Shown here piece after piece: positions 45,896-57,744 of a DNA stretch of 64,000 bases; position 1 is the stretch's first letter, and every line of letters begins with the position of its first letter. Under the pieces are notes generated by a model. The model saw only the letters and a list, made by a program, of their open reading frames with translations. It was not told the origin of the DNA and ran no database searches. Location: positions 56,488,801-56,552,800 of the forward strand of contig NC_073629.1 in assembly GCF_029407905.1 (NCBI RefSeq). The letters run 5' to 3'. Made by a program: the position numbers and the translations under genes. The DNA is from Bubalus kerabau. Taxonomy: Eukaryota; Chordata; Mammalia; Artiodactyla; Bovidae.

Positions 45896-47993
45896 TGTCA
45901 TACATTTGTTAAAGCTTCTTATTCTACTTTTCAAATATTTTTACTTTCTTTCATTCATTTCATTTCTCATTTCTCTATTTTTTTTCTAGGGACGATTTCC
46001 TCTGTTATCTTCCAATTAATTAATTCTCTCTTTAGCTTTATCTTTTTACCTATCTAGATTTTTTAATGAGTACCTTATCTCCATCTCTTTTTTATTCTTT
46101 TTTATCTCTTATTGCTTATTCTTGTTTCATAACTTTACTGTTACAGTATATCTCTTGTCTCTAATTTCCCTCAGAGTAATTTTTTTCCTTTGCTACACAT
46201 TGTCTCTTAACAGTAGAATTTCTCACATTCTATAATTGCTTTCTTCCAAGTGTATCTTGGTTATGGAGATCCACTATGTCATGGCTTTGCAGTTACTATG
46301 TAATCAGGCCCTAGAGTATTCTAAGTAATGTTTTTGCTCTTTATATTCCCCCAACACATGGCTTAAATCGGCTCAATTCCTAAATGTGGATTTCTGTCCA
46401 TCATAGATTATTATTTATATTTGTGGGCAAAAGTTAACAGCTATCTTTAGGTTCCAACCCAGTCAGAATAAAGATGTTTTAAAATTTCCTTCTATGGAAG
46501 TTAGCTAGTTCTTGGCTCCCATCTTTAGATGCTGAGATCCCAGCTTCACCTCCCTTTGTGCACTTCACCTCCCAGGTCGCATTTTTAACTACTATCACCA
46601 CATGGTTGTTAAAACCCCCTCTCAACATTTTCCTTCATAACTCATTTGACTTTCAGTTACTTCATTGGATTTCTTAAACTTATCTGGTACCTGAATATTT
46701 CCCTTCCTTCCATTCAAGATCAGCTGTATGTTTTTGAAGAGAAAAATTAACTATTTTGCTTGGTATAGCTAAGCACTTGGAGTAGAAGAGGAAGATGTTT
46801 AATAGTTGCTTAATATCACCAGTTTGTCTCAAATGTTTCTACATATTATCATGTATTTCTGAGTTTATCTGAGGTTCTTCTTCTTTTAAGGCAGAAAGCA
46901 TAGTTCCTCAAACATTGTATCCCTCATAATATCTATAATATTTCCTAGCCCGGAGTGAATTCTTACTGAATAAATGCATTAATTAAAGGATTAGATAACT
47001 GGACAAGCATTTTCTTGCCACACCCTATTTTTGATGGATACTTCTGTTTAGATGTATAACTCATACAAGATTTATTATCTCTAGATGTCTGAGATTCTGT
47101 TAATGACTTGTCCAGGACTACTGAGCTGAATAAAAATAACACAACAAAGCATTCACAAAATTATTAATTTTCTTTCCAAGCCTATTTTACAGTTTAAACT
47201 GGCTCAATGCTTTCTATTGAAAGAATTCTTTCACAGCAGCCTGGTGAATATTGTCCTAACCCACTAACGGCAAAAGGACATTAAGTTCCACAGTTAGTCT
47301 AGAAGGGACCTCCAGACTCAGAGGAAGCAGCTACTGAAAAATAATAAATAAAGGAGTCAAGGAAAGCAATGTGATGAAGAACTAATTCTGTTTATTTTAG
47401 CGGTTATGAAATATAACTTGAACAAATGTGTCAATGCGTTATATTCCCTACAACTTTTTTTTCCCTTTCAAATATTCAGTTTTCAGGAATTGCACTAAAA
47501 ATAAACCCAAGAGTTATTGGTTTGGTTTTGACCACATACTGAGAGCTTTATCCCTTTCAGTCATTTCATTACATAAAATAATCCTTAGTTGGCTCAAGAT
47601 TATTCTGGCTCACATAAGCTCTCCTCGCCTGACACAGGTAACCTTTCTAGATTCATCTACCTTTATAAAAGTTACTCTGTTCTCATGTCTGATGTCTTAG
47701 AATTTTCTGGAGCAGACAAGTCTTCTTCACAGCTCTGTCCTCAAGCATTCGACCCTAGAAAATAGATAGTATCCCCTTATTTGCCTGAGACATACCTACC
47801 TACCCAAATTTCAAAGCCAGGCTCTAAGCCTATACTGCTGCTCTCTTCTTGGGCAAAGTTAAATATTCCTTACAAATCTTCCTATTTAGACCTTTTATTA
47901 AGCTAGTTTAACAAGTATAATATGAAATAATGTTCTGGGTCCTTCTTTGGGTATAAACTAGAAAATTTTAAAAGGAGACATTTTTAGGGAACT
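45896..47993. other. No gene recognised
   Basis: T-rich 45930-46200 resembles degraded antisense L1 but is not assignable. An L2/MIR tail-like 'tcttactgaataaatgcatt' occurs near 46960. The rest is unique-looking, with a featureless 90-codon frame at 47428-47700. Confidence 0.45.
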
Positions 47994-48206
47994 GTGTTGC
48001 TGTGTTAGTCGCTCAGTCGTGTCTGACTCTTTGTCACCCCATGGACTGTAGCCCACTAGGCCCCTCTGTCCATGGGATTCTCCAGGCAAGAATACTGGAG
48101 TGGGTTGCCATGCCCTTCTCTAGGGGGTCTTTCTGACCCAGGGATTGAACCCAGGTCTCCTGCACCGCAGGCAGATTCTTTACCATCTGAGCCACCGGGG
48201 AAGCCC
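47994..48206 (-). mobile_element. Bov-tA SINE, full length, with imperfect target-site duplication
   Basis: A well preserved minus-strand Bov-tA ('gtgtctgactctttgtcacc', 'gcaggcagattctttaccat'). Flanks TTTAGGGAACT (47983-47993) and TTTAGGGCACT (48207-48217) differ at one base. Confidence 0.97.
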
Positions 48207-48245
48207 TTTAGGGCACTAACTGGAACCTAGTAGATACCTAATATG

Positions 48246-48468
48246 CATGCATGCTAAGTCATTTCAGTTGTGTCCAACTCTTTGTGACCCTGTGAACCGT
48301 AACCCACCAGGCTCCTCTGTCCATGGGATTCTTCAAGCAAAAATACTGGAGTGGGTTGTCATGTCCTTCCCTAGGGGATCTTCCTAACCCAGGGATCGAT
48401 TCTGCATCTCTTATGTCTCCTGCATTGGCAAGCAGGTTCTTTACCACTAGCACCACCTAGGAAGTCAA
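48246..48468 (-). mobile_element. Bov-tA SINE, same orientation as its neighbour
   Basis: A second minus-strand Bov-tA only about 40 bases after the previous one, starting with a GCATGCATGC string. The copies differ at many positions, so this is two insertions and not a tandem duplication. Confidence 0.96.
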
Positions 48469-48894
48469 TATACCCAATAATATTTGATAAAACAAAATTA
48501 TATCCAGAAAGTTTTATACATAAGGACATTTTTTACCCATGGATTCTGACTCTCAAATGAAGAGGCAACTGACCTATGTTGAGAGCTCAGCATCAAAAGT
48601 TCTGGGCTTGCTAGGACTCCTCTGCTTTCTTCACCAGGACTCAGTTGGTTGATGCCTGTACCTGCTCCTTTCTGCCTTAGCTGACCAGTGAGGACTTAGC
48701 CTATTACCAGAACAACCATATCATCCATCATGAATGAAAGGAAGCAATGTTAACAATTATGCCAAGACAACAGATATAAATTGGTTCTGTCCTGAGAAAA
48801 CTGGGATGTATGACCAACCCACCTATTGACTATTTAGCCCAGTATATTTTGCCTGGTATTATAGCCTGGTATTTTTCTGATTGAAGGTCATATT
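48469..48894. other. No gene or repeat recognised
   Basis: Unique-looking DNA. Confidence 0.5.
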
Positions 48895-49060
48895 CTTTTA
48901 TAATAATAACCACCACTTACAGAACACCCCTTATAGACTAGAGTCTATAATAAACTACTTCTTTTTGACAGATCAGGAAATTAAAGCTATAGACTAAGTG
49001 ATTTGGCCAAGACCACCCAGCTATGAATTGATAAAAGATTTGAACATGGATCCATCTGGC
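48895..49060 (+). repeat. MIR fragment
   Basis: 'cttacagaacaccccttata', 'gacagatcaggaaattaaag' and 'ttggccaagaccacccagct' match MIR. Confidence 0.65.
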
Positions 49061-50933
49061 CCCAAGACATCTTTCCTTTTTGCCATGCAATCCTTATTTT
49101 ATACCACACCAAAGGATCGTATAAATTCCATTGCTGTGGGCAAGTTTTACAATATAAAATCTCCCTTAACATAAATGAGGCATTTTCTAGGACTTGGAAT
49201 TGTTTTGGAGGATTGAAAATTTTCTTTGTTATGATAAGACTTAACTCGAACAGCGTAGATTTTCATTTCTCACTGTACAATTTTCCAAGGGCTCCACACC
49301 TGTCTAGTCCTTTTTGTCTATTATCCTTGCCCCTTTTAGTCTTCTTTTTTCACACCCCCCACCATGATTAAAAGTTCTTTGCATGACTGAGATTCTATGA
49401 CTCTCTTGTTCAGGGAAACAGGCTTAGGTGTTGATTCAGCTCTTCAGTATGTTAATATATGGAGCTCACTGCAATTTGACACTCCATACCTGATGAACCA
49501 GAAATTGAGTGAACTGTACTTGTTATGTTTCTCTAGGTTGTTATAAGGTTTAACACTTACAGACAAGGGTCAACTCCAGGGAAAAGACCAGTTTTTCCAG
49601 GGGTTACTGAACCCCTGGGCTTGGTTTAGATTAATCCCTCCTGTTAGCAGCACTTATTACTATTACAAGACAGGACAGCCTTCAGTGCCAGAGCCTCCCA
49701 CCAACAGAGAAAAGCTCAGGGACCTGACTCAGTAGCCACATATTCCACGTGTGATGTGGGAGAATGTCTGAGATAAGAGACAGTAAAAGTGGTAGGAACT
49801 ATGAAAAATCTATTGTACAAGAGGTGAAAAGGGAGAGATTACCTCAGTAAGTTGTCAGCTCATTTTCTTACCATGCTATCAGGAGCTTTAACCAAAAATT
49901 AAAAATAAAAAAATCTGTTTGATCTCCTGTATTGGAGATGTATTTCAAGGCCTGTACCTGTCACTGAAATCTACAAAGTGTGCTTCAGCTATAAATCTCT
50001 GTCCTTGAATGTACACATGCAATTATCTTGGAGAGATCTGGCTCCCATAAAAATGACAATTGTCATTCCTGGTCTTGCTTTCCTTCATATAAATGTAATG
50101 TTTGTGTTTTAAAAATAGCCTTCAATTGATAGGTAACAGAGAAATTCATGCCATTATCATATTAAATGTCATATCCTTAAGTATTTTTTAGTATTCAGAA
50201 AAAAACCAAACTTTTTGTTTAAACTTTATTTCTTCCAGGGAGCAACGCTGAAAAGACATCAGTAAAATGACCAATTCAATGTTGTGAGATTCCGTGTTTG
50301 AAACGTTTTGGATTTTCATGCATCCTGACTGTGATGATGTTTCTGATTATAACAGTGACTTGAGCTGCTTCCTCTAAGCTGCTGTGCAAAAATTGAACAA
50401 TTTTGCCATTGCCAGACTCAGTTTTCCAAATGAACCTAAGTTCCTACTAGTTAATGACTGTGCTCTATATTTGAGATCTGGTAGTGCTTTTCAAATATAA
50501 GAGCCTAAACTAAAAATGAGTTTTAGTTTTTAAAAAAAATTAAAAGTAAGTCAATATGGTAGGGTCTAATAATCATGAAAAACTCTCATGAGTTTTGCAC
50601 TCATGTCAGTCAGATAGTGATTCTGTGGGGCAGGGACTGTGACTGGGCCTAGAATATTCTGTAGTAGGTGATAGAGCAAACATACAAACACCTGTGACCT
50701 GAGTTCAAAGACCCTGTTCTCAGTTACTATTAATATATTACACTGAATGAATGTTTTGACATTTCTATAACTAACTTACAGCTTAATAGCTTTTGCTTCA
50801 TTGTTAATAGTAATAATAAGTAGTGGTTGTTACTTTTTTGAAGTCATTATCCTGTGTCAAACTCAGTATGATGAACTTGCCATACTTTATCTTTTTTTAA
50901 TCTTTCACTGGCCAAGAGGTTGCTGTTACTATT
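49061..50933. other. No gene or repeat recognised
   Basis: Unique-looking DNA with short frames only. Confidence 0.5.
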
Positions 50934-50945
50934 TTGATGATACTG

Positions 50946-51222
50946 CTGCTGCTGCTGCTGCTAAGTCGCTTCAGTCATGTCCAACTTTGTGTGACCCCAT
51001 AGACGGCAGGCCACTAGGCTACCCCGTCCCTGGGATTCTCTAGGCAAGAATACTGGAGTGGGTTGCCATTTCCTTCTCCAATGCATGCAAGTGAAAAGTG
51101 AAAGTGAAGTCGCTCAGTTGTGTCTGACTCTTCGCGACCCCATGGACTGCAGCCCACCAGGCTCCTCCATCCATGGGATTTTCCAGGCAAGAATACTGGA
51201 GTGGGTTGCCATTGCCTTCTCC
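50946..51222 (-). mobile_element. Bov-A2 SINE dimer with target-site duplication
   Basis: Two Bov-A monomers joined by the 'aatgcatgcaagtgaaaagt' linker, minus strand, beginning with a (CTG)n tail. Identical 12-mers TTGATGATACTG at 50934-50945 and 51223-51234 flank it. The tail CTG repeat merges with the duplication. Confidence 0.98.
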
Positions 51223-51234
51223 TTGATGATACTG

Positions 51235-51699
51235 ATGAAGTAATAAACTGTCAGAGAAGTCAGGAACCAACCCCAGGTCATATAACATAAGTGTCATACT
51301 GAAGTTCTGATATATATATGATTTTAAGAAATTAATTACCTCATTGCTGCTGTGAGGCTGGCAAGTCTGAAATGTATAAAGGAGGAGGACAGAGATTCAA
51401 AGGCTGGAGATTCAACAGCAGCTGACATTGCAGTCTAGAGGCATATGCAATGGGGTTGATTATAAAGATCTGACATTGAAATCCACTAAAAAACATTCTG
51501 CCAAACTGCATTCAAAAGAGAGCCCTCAAGGCCCCACAGGATGGTTTCCTAGTCTCCACCTCTGCTCAGTCAGTACTGCCCTAGACTTGAGCAAGAGAGC
51601 CTTTGGGTCAAGGCTCTGAGATAGGTTGGGACCTGTGACCTGGGACGCTTTGCTGCAATGCTTGCCCCTAGACAAATGTCTCCCTAAACAACAAAATAC
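51235..51699. other. No gene or repeat recognised
   Basis: Unique-looking DNA. Confidence 0.45.
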
Positions 51700-52113
51700 A
51701 GAGAAATTATAAGGGGTTAAAAAATAAGCATGCATGCACAGTTGGGGGAAAATTATGGACAACAAAATACCGAAACCCCCAAAAATCCCAATTGCAATTG
51801 TCACTTCCGAAGAGCTAGGAGCAAAATCAGGGTACTACATATGCCCCCTGCATACACCACCACCAAGGGGGTGGGCAAAACACCCACGCCACCCCTTCAG
51901 CCCAACCTCTGGACACACCCTTACCCTCACCTCACATAAGGAACCAGCTTGCTTCCCCTCTACAATGAACAAGCAAGCAAGGGAAGCTGCTACTTGTTTT
52001 CTTCCCATTTCTACAGCAGGGGCCCCACCAAAGCCTTGCCTGAATTTCTTGCCTGGCCTTTTGTCAACTTTCATTGACTAAGGAAGCCAAGAACCCTGGT
52101 TGGTAACAGTTTC
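51700..52113 (+). repeat. Possible solitary ERV-type LTR
   Basis: The block is GC-richer than its surroundings. It ends in a pattern typical of some gammaretrovirus-like LTRs ('gactaaggaagccaagaacc' then ggttggtaaca). No internal gag, pol or env sequence follows. The 5' edge was not found. A 115-codon plus-strand frame (51734-52081) has no domain and probably just reflects the base composition. Confidence 0.35.
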
Positions 52114-52562
52114 ACACTTAAAGCACCTTGCCCGGGTGAGTGTAACCCTCCCCAGGCAATACTATCTGAGATCTATGGGCCTGATGGACATGTGCCCACC
52201 AGGAGCCACTGCCTGCTCTCTAAGCCATTGTATGGGTGGTATTCTGGGCTCTGGATTTCTTAGCTCAGATGGTCTGAACCTGAATAATCCTCCCCCACAA
52301 CATTTTATCATCCAAGGATGTACCACAAAGCCACTTCACAGAAATTGAGGCAGTGTTTCTAACTGTAAGCTTGGTGCTCACAGGATGCCTCTCAATTTCC
52401 ACCATGGGAGATGGAACTGTGAATAGTAAGAAAAAATGAGTGGACTCTAGGCTGGGCACCAGGGACTAGGGGCCAGTAGCTGGCTTTTCTCATTCCAGAA
52501 TTTTCCATCACAAACTCTGAGGCATCTAAGAATTCTATATTTGAACATGTTCTTATCCATCA
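52114..52562. other. No gene or repeat recognised
   Basis: Unique-looking DNA before the BovB tail. Confidence 0.45.
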
Positions 52563-53271
52563 TTCAGTTCAGTTCAGTTCAGTTCAGTGCAGTTCAGTAG
52601 CTCAGTCATGTCCAACTCTTTGCGACCCCATAAACCGCAGCATGCCAGGCCTCACTGTCTATCACCAACTCCCGGAGTTCACCCAAACCCATGTCTGTTA
52701 TGGTATCTATAATGGTGATACCATCCAACCATCTCATCCTGTGTCGTCCCCTTCTCCTCCTGCCCTCAATCTTTCCCAACATCAGGGTCTTTTCAAATGA
52801 GTCAGCTCTTCTCATCAGGTGACCAAAGTATTGGAGTTTCAGCTTCAACATCAGTCCTTCCAATGAACACCCAGGACTGATCTCCTTTAGGATGGACTGG
52901 TTGGATCTCCTTGCAGTCCAAGGGACTCTCAAGAGTATTCTCCAACACTATAGTTTAAAAGCATCAATTCTTCGGCATTCAGCCTTCTTTATAGTCCAAC
53001 TCTCACATCCATACATGACCACTGGAAAAACCATAGCCTTGACTAGACTGACCTTTATTGGCAAAGTAATGTCTCTGCTTTTTAATATGCTGTCTAGGTT
53101 GGTCATAACTTTCCTTCCAAGGAGCAAGCGTCTTTTAATTTCATGGCTGCAATCACCATCTGCAGTGATTTTGGAGCCCCAAAAAATAAAGTCAGCCACT
53201 GTTTCTTTCCACTGTTTCCCCATCTATTTCCCATGAAGTGATGGGACCAGATACCATGATCTTAGTTTCCA
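52563..53271 (-). mobile_element. BovB LINE 3' portion, minus strand (copy 3)
   Basis: Begins with the (AGTTC)n tail at 52565-52600 and runs back through the RT C-terminal region to 'ggaccagataccatgatctt'. Minus-strand frames 52948-53223 and 52606-52932 are pieces of the RT C-terminal part; a frameshift separates them. There is no catalytic core, so it is inactive. Confidence 0.98.
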
Positions 53272-53299
53272 TCATTATGAATATTTATTTGATGAAGTA

Positions 53300-53380
53300 G
53301 GAGGATGCTTATTTTAATGGTTAATACTTATTATTTTAATGGTTAAGCATAATGGAATATGCTTATTTTAATGATTATTT
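53300..53380. repeat. Short imperfect direct repeats
   Basis: Three near copies of a 16-18 base string (tgcttattttaatggtta and variants) lie at 53306-53323, 53329-53346 and 53360-53377. Confidence 0.85.
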
Positions 53381-53649
53381 AATTTCATTTATAAATGCTT
53401 CATTTTAAATGTTTAGATGTATGGTCTCCATTTGTACCCTTGCCCTGGGCTCCAATAATGTTAAGGATGGACTTCTTTTTAGGACCCCTTAATGATCCTT
53501 CAGGGGTCCTTGAGGAAATGAAGAGGCTGAGAACACAGGGTGTGGGCTTCCCGATCTTATTTTTAATCAGAGTAGTGTTTTTATTTGTTTCTTATTTCAG
53601 ATTTTGTTGGAAAAATAATAATTTTACTGGCTTAAAAATAAATACTTAA

Positions 53650-53812
53650 GGGACTTCCCTGGTAGTCTAGAGGTTAAGACTTCACTTTCCAACACAGAGG
53701 GTGAGGGTTTGATCCCTGGTCAGGGAGCTAAGACCCCACAGGTCTGGTGGAAACATAAAACAGAAACAACATTGTAACAAATTCAATAAAGAGTTTAAAA
53801 ATGATCCACATC
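53650..53812 (+). mobile_element. CHR-type tRNA-Glu SINE
   Basis: 'gggacttccctggtagtcta', 'gtgagggtttgatccctggt' and 'cagggagctaagaccccaca' match the cetartiodactyl tRNA-Glu SINE (CHR-2/SINE2 type), with a poorly preserved 3' part. Confidence 0.9.
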
Positions 53813-53883
53813 AAAAAATCTTTAAAAAGCAAATGTTTGAAGAAAACCCCAGCAATTATAAGACTAAAATTTAAAGGGACTTT

Positions 53884-54012
53884 CATGCTTATGCTCAGTT
53901 GCTAATTCGTATCCAACTCTTTGTGACCTCATGGAGTGTAGCCTGCCAGGATTCTCTGTACATGAGATTTTCCAGGCAAGAATACTAGAGTGGGTTGCCA
54001 TTTCCTTCTCCA
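53884..54012 (-). mobile_element. Bov-tA SINE, partial
   Basis: The minus-strand Bov-A monomer only ('ctcagttgctaattcgtatc', 'caggcaagaatactagagtg'). No tRNA head. Near-matching AAAGGG strings flank it. Confidence 0.9.
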
Positions 54013-54568
54013 AAAGGGCTATAGAAGTCCACTAAAACATTGATTTTACTAACGAGCAAACCAGGTATCATGGAAGAGTAGAGAGTTTCATACTTCTTGC
54101 TTAGTGCTCTTTACCTTCTTGGTTATGGTTATGGCTTGCCTTTGGCTAGGCTCCTTGAAGAAGCAATCTGAGGTGGAAATACAGAAGCATTTAGTTTTCT
54201 TTAAGATACTCAACATACCTTTTCAGGTACCTCCTCACACTTATTTCAGTGGCTCAGTTATCCAGACTCCTCTCTGCTTGCATCCATATTTGTTGAAATT
54301 TGGGCATAAGAAAGCTCAATCATTTTAAGAATAAAAATTATGTGGTACTATTCCTAAGGGCAAAAACATTTTAAGCTATTGTCTGATAGTAGAGCAAAGT
54401 GTTTTTCGGTTGCAAGTGTATTTTGAGTATGCAATGGATTTAAAGCAGCAGGAACTTTTTGGATTTGGGATATTACACCATATTTGTCCCCCTCTAGAGG
54501 TAAAGAGCTGTTAATGGTATTAGTTACCTGGAAAGAATTTTTTTCTCACTTTTTTTTTAACCCTTCAG

Positions 54569-54672
54569 GTTGCAGGGAGAATCTAAAAGCAGTAATTCCA
54601 CCTAACAGTGGTCTCAGATTTGCCATCCAAGGACCCATGAAGCAGCAGAATGTCACCGGAAGACATCTGGAG
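54569..54672 (+). other. Possible internal exon (speculative)
   Basis: A T-rich acceptor tract ending 'taacccttcag' at 54568 and a donor GGAG/GTAAGA at 54672/54673 bound a 104-bp interval. Only one of the three frames is open through it, encoding about 34 residues (including AVIPPNSGLRFAIQG and NVTGRHLE). No family is recognised. A second possible acceptor ends at 54575. It could be a coding exon, an exon of a non-coding transcript, or chance. Confidence 0.3.
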
Positions 54673-55753
54673 GTAAGAGAAGAACAATTCTACAGCAATG
54701 GGATCTTTAGCTTTCTGCTTGAGAGACCAGAGACTTAGAGTCCATCTTCCCTGGGCTGAGCACACGTTCACAGCCACTGCTTTTCTCCATACTTCCCATT
54801 CTGGACTTTACCCCAGCCACTGCTTTCCCCAGTCCTTCTCATCTCCCTTTCGTAGCTTTCAGCTTTTCTCTGCTCTCCACCAGCACTCTCCACATGCAAC
54901 TGACTTCAGCCTTCCATAAGGCTCTTCTCACGACATCCTCTCCCATTAAGGTTTTATCATCTCACATTCAATAGCTCAGTTTGCTTCCCCTCAGAGTTGC
55001 AATTAAACTCCTTTGGGAGATGGAGGAGCACTGGCTTTGTCTAAAGTTTCCATCTCTTTGTGCTGATAGCCCCGAATCCCCATCTTGAGACTTTGGGGAC
55101 ACAGGAGCTCTTGGTGGATGACTTTTACATTCTGGTCAGGGAGCAACTCCATTGCTCCTGGTAGCATACCATGTGCACGGAGCATTGTTTCTGGTTGGAG
55201 CAAACCCTACAGGTAGAGGAACCCAAGATACTAGCTTGTTGAGTTTAGGACATGATCTTCTAATATGCATACCAGTATGAGTAGGTAACAAGACCTAATT
55301 ATATATGCTGGAAAAAATCTGCTAATAATGATGATGACTCTAGATTCTGGGAACCAATAAAATGGGAATGAAAAATAGGAAAGCATAATTTTGCTATGTA
55401 AGAGTATTAACCATTATAGTACTTACATCGTGCTCTCTGGTTTTTATACCTTACTACTATACCACAATGATTATGCATTTTCTTATATGTATTTTGCAAT
55501 AATATTTTATATGTTTAATTTGATTATATACTATTTTCTCTTTATGTTCAGTTTCCAAAATCTGTTGCTCAAGTAATATAATTTTTTAATGCAACATGAT
55601 CAGTTGCTCTTTTCATGCAAAAAAAATTTTAAAATCTGTATGTTTATCCAAAATATAGTGATAATGCAAGATATTCTTGACAAAACCACATATGCAGTTC
55701 ATATAGTATACTTTGAAACTCCATGGTATTTTGTCTGCATGTATTTGTTATAA
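54673..55753. other. No gene or repeat recognised
   Basis: Pyrimidine-rich 54740-54960, then unique-looking DNA with short frames. Confidence 0.5.
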
Positions 55754-55920
55754 GAAAGTGGAGTCGCTCAGTCATGTCCGACTCTTTGCGACCCCATGGA
55801 CTGTAGCCTACCAGGCTCCTCTGTCCATGGGATTTTCCAGGCAATAGTACTGGAGTGGGGTGCCATTTTCTTCTCCAGGGGATCTTCGTGACCCAGGGAT
55901 CGAACCCAGGTCTCCCGCAT
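55754..55920 (-). mobile_element. Bov-tA SINE, 5'-truncated
   Basis: Well preserved minus-strand Bov-A body ('catgtccgactctttgcgac', 'gatcgaacccaggtctcccg'). The final part of the tRNA head is missing at 55920. Confidence 0.96.
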
Positions 55921-56022
55921 AAAATGTATAATATTAACAATATATGATATGAAATAATGCATAATTTATTAAATAGAGTATAATCTTGCTCTCTGAATTT
56001 GAAATTAGGTTAAAGATAAGCT

Positions 56023-56289
56023 GCTGCTACTGCTAAGTCACTTCAGTCGTGTCTGACTCTGTGTGACCCCGTAGACGGCAGCTTCCCAGGCTCCTCTGTC
56101 CCTAGGATTCTCCAGGCAATATCACTGGAGTGGGCTGCCATTTCCTTCTCCAATGCATGAAAGTGAAAAGTGAAGTCACTCAGTCGTGTCTGACTCCTAG
56201 CGACACCATGGACTGCAGCCTACCAGGCTCCTCCGTCCATAGGATTTTCCAGGCAAGAGTTCTGGAGTGGGTTGCCATTGCCTTCTCCA
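56023..56289 (-). mobile_element. Bov-A2 SINE dimer with target-site duplication
   Basis: Two Bov-A monomers with the 'aatgcatgaaagtgaaaagt' linker on the minus strand. Flanks AAAGATAAGCT (56012-56022) and AAAGATGAGCT (56290-56300) differ at one base. Confidence 0.97.
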
Positions 56290-56429
56290 AAAGATGAGCT
56301 AGGGAACCATAAAGACTACTGAATAATTGGGTTCTCTAACAGATTTCAGGTGGAAGAGACCAGAAACCACCCTTCCTCTTAGGAAGTCCACTGGCTTAGT
56401 AGAGAGGCTGTAATAGTTGTGGTTAACAA

Positions 56430-56580
56430 TGTAGACTCTGGAGCCCCATTGTGTGGGTTTAAATTTCAGTTTTGTTACTTATCAAACAAATTACTTAGCC
56501 TCTCTGTGTCTTAGTCTCCTCACGTGTAAAATGGAGATAATAACAGAACCTACTCCATAGAACTTGTGTAAGAACCAAAC
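56430..56580 (+). repeat. MIR fragment
   Basis: 'tgtagactctggagccccat', 'acttagcctctctgtgtctt' and 'cacgtgtaaaatggagataa' are in MIR order. Confidence 0.75.
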
Positions 56581-56954
56581 CTCTTATTACATATTCTATT
56601 TTTTTTTAACTTTTTTTTAACCAAATCAGTTTTACCTTTCTCAAAATGGTTAGGAGACCTGGGAATCCAGATAGTAAAAAATTGTTTGACAGTTCTGGCA
56701 AGGGAATGTCATCCCTCATTTGTGATGAGTTATAAGCAGAGATCAGTAGAATCCTATAAGAAAATTAAACATCTTCAAATGAAGATTCCCAAATGCTTGA
56801 CTCAGTAGCTGCCTATTTATCCTAGTGGACTTCAAGATTAAGTTCAAACTTATTGGGAATATTGTGTTCTATCTGAACAGAAGGCTGGGGTTAGACATAA
56901 AAATTGTTAACAACTGATTGCATTAACTTGCACCTAAGCATTATATTTCTTTAA
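56581..56954. other. No gene or repeat recognised
   Basis: AT-rich unique-looking DNA with two T-runs near 56600. Confidence 0.5.
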
Positions 56955-57436
56955 GTTTATATATATATATATATATAATTTACTTAAGTAAATATGTATA
57001 TATTTACATACATATATATGTATATGTATGTACAGTGTGCAAGGTATTTATATATAAATACATACATATATACATACATATATATATGTATTTACTTAAG
57101 TAAATATGTATATATTTACATATACATATATACATATACATATATATGTATGATATATATATATATATACACATATACATATACATATATATATATATGA
57201 CTTCCTTGGTGGCTCAAATGGTAAAGAGTCTGCCTGCAATGAGGGAGACCTGGGTTCAATCCCTGGGTCGGGAAGGTCTTCTGGAGAAGAAAATGGCAAC
57301 CCACTCCAGTATTCTTGCCTGGAAAATCCCATGGACCGAGGAGCCTGGTAGGCCATAGTCAGTCCACGGGGTCACAAAGAGTTGGACACAACTGAGTGAC
57401 TTCACTTTCATATATATATATACACACACATATACA
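56955..57436. repeat. Long TA/TACA-rich tract, split by a Bov-tA
   Basis: TA and TACA repeats fill 56955-57197 and resume at 57410-57436 after the Bov-tA insertion. A perfect 14-bp palindrome, TTTACTTAAGTAAA, occurs at 56979-56992 and again at 57091-57104. Confidence 0.93.
57198..57409 (+). mobile_element. Bov-tA SINE inside a TA microsatellite
   Basis: Complete plus-strand Bov-tA ('cttggtggctcaaatggtaa', 'gggttcaatccctgggtcgg', 'gtattcttgcctggaaaatc'). Both ends abut TA repeats, so the target-site duplication is within the microsatellite and cannot be measured. Confidence 0.97.
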
Positions 57437-57744
57437 TTAAAATAACAAAAAGTTAACACAGTAAGAACGGCATATGTATGTATAAACTACATACACACAT
57501 GAATGGAAGCAGGTACTAAAATCCAATATTCAGTCTATTTGGGAAACCTGTTTGCTTACACGAAAGACCATAGCCTAGACACCATTACTCACCCTGTGAC
57601 AGGTATTGGAGCTGTAGATATGGTATCTGAGAGGAAACAAACAGTCTTACACATGCATACCTTGCAAACAAAAACTAAAACTGATGATTGTTGTCACCTC
57701 TCCAGCAACTTTGACAAAATTTTTTCATTCCACTAAATTAAGTG

